From NCBI GenBank assembly GCA_934183145.1, contig CAKPSA010000074.1, positions 1 to 5,655 of the forward strand: a stretch of DNA of 5,655 nucleotides, in the 5' to 3' direction. Of this stretch, positions 5,221 to 5,655 are shown one piece after another. The position numbers and the translations under genes are program-made. The notes beneath the pieces are model-generated. The model was not told the DNA's origin. It saw only the letters and a list, made by a program, of their open reading frames with translations, and made no database searches. The number at the start of each line of letters is the position of its first letter. Positions within the stretch are counted from its first letter, which is position 1. The stretch is from an uncultured Veillonella sp. (GTDB lineage: Bacteria; Bacillota; Negativicutes; Veillonellales; Veillonellaceae).

Positions 5221-5655
5221 TTAACCTTTCCGACCAAATCTAATAGCATCCTTATGGCATACATGTAAGCAATCACCACAGTTGGTACAATTCATTTCAT
5301 TTGGTCGTGTGCCCATTTCGCAAACACGTAGACACGCATCACAATCGTCACAATCACTAGTTTTATATACTTTAAAAATGGAAATCTTACGTAATAATTC
5401 CATTACCCCACCAAATGGACATCCAAAGCGACACCATGCATTGGCGATGATAAGGGAACCAGCAATAATGGACACGACCGTTATAGTGCGAGCCGCCCAA
5501 TACCATTCGGAGAATTGCATAGATAAAATGACGGCATTAAAATATTCATCGCTAGTCCGAATTGGAATCATAATACGAGGATTACCAAATTTGAAGTATA
5601 CTACAAGCCCTAAAATTATAGTTATAACCATACCTAGTTGAAGGAATCGCATGTA
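5221..5655 (-). CDS. NapH/NosR-like membrane 4Fe-4S protein, C-terminal part (5' end off window)
   Basis: The frame is open through the right edge (a Tyr codon precedes the first visible Met at 5652), so only the last part, at least 144 residues, is seen. From that Met, residues 1-22 and about 52-73 are membrane-spanning. They are followed by WCRFGCPFG (Cys74, Cys78), the CxxxCP motif of NapH/NosR/CcoG-type proteins, and then two 4Fe-4S motifs: CDDCDACLRVC (101-111) and CTNCGDCLHVC (122-132). Such proteins pass electrons between the membrane quinone or flavin pool and cytoplasmic or exported redox partners. The family normally has a first CxxxCP and more membrane segments ahead, which supports truncation by the window rather than a real start at 5652. 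It ends 2 nt before the NifB-like gene; supplying electrons for that enzyme's product or maturation is a guess from position. Confidence 0.82.
   Translation of the reverse strand, partial: YMRFLQLGMVITIILGLVVYFKFGNPRIMIPIRTSDEYFNAVILSMQFSEWYWAARTITVVSIIAGSLIIANAWCRFGCPFGGVMELLRKISIFKVYKTSDCDDCDACLRVCEMGTRPNEMNCTNCGDCLHVCHKDAIRFGRKG

Noticed and set aside
5282..5641. Long rightward open frame opposite the membrane ferredoxin gene
   Set aside because: It is antisense to a gene with clear 4Fe-4S motifs and its translation shows no family signature.

Overview
The window looks like a chromosomal segment of a low-GC anaerobic Firmicute. The AT-rich codon use, strong AGGAG-type ribosome binding sites and gene content would fit the Negativicutes, with a Veillonella-like organism as my best guess. 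That guess rests on the overall look of the proteins; no database search was possible. Six genes are supported: two are cut by the window edges and four are complete. No rRNA, tRNA, CRISPR array, insertion sequence or phage gene was seen.

Left part (1-1676): the 5' two-thirds of a short-form 1-deoxyxylulose-5-phosphate synthase (DXS)-like thiamine-diphosphate enzyme runs leftward off the edge. It is divergent from a MerR-family regulator of the AdhR/NmlR type, which carries the single cysteine (Cys54) typical of that group. The DXS-like gene has a promoter with a 19-bp spacer. In that spacer lies an inverted repeat (CTTAAAC-CTAA-CTTTAAG on the minus strand) that is one base from the AdhR operator consensus as I recall it. 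This suggests that an aldehyde- or thiol-stress regulator controls a DXS-like carboligase. A strong hairpin terminator ends the regulator gene.

Middle part (1693-4381): a leftward pair encodes YedE, a multi-pass sulfur/selenium transport-type membrane protein, and a small DUF3343 protein with an SSCG cysteine. A class V aminotransferase-fold cysteine desulfurase is transcribed the other way from a shared 120-bp intergenic region. Together they look like a sulfur/selenium import, mobilisation and carrier module. The shared region holds two inverted repeats, one spanning the presumed start of transcription and part of the desulfurase ribosome binding site.

Right part (4388-5655): a leftward operon contains the C-terminal part of a NapH/NosR-like membrane ferredoxin protein, followed 2 nt later by a stand-alone NifB-like radical SAM protein. 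The latter has all the cysteine/histidine signatures of NifB and no NifX domain. No nitrogenase structural gene is visible, so the role of this pair is open.
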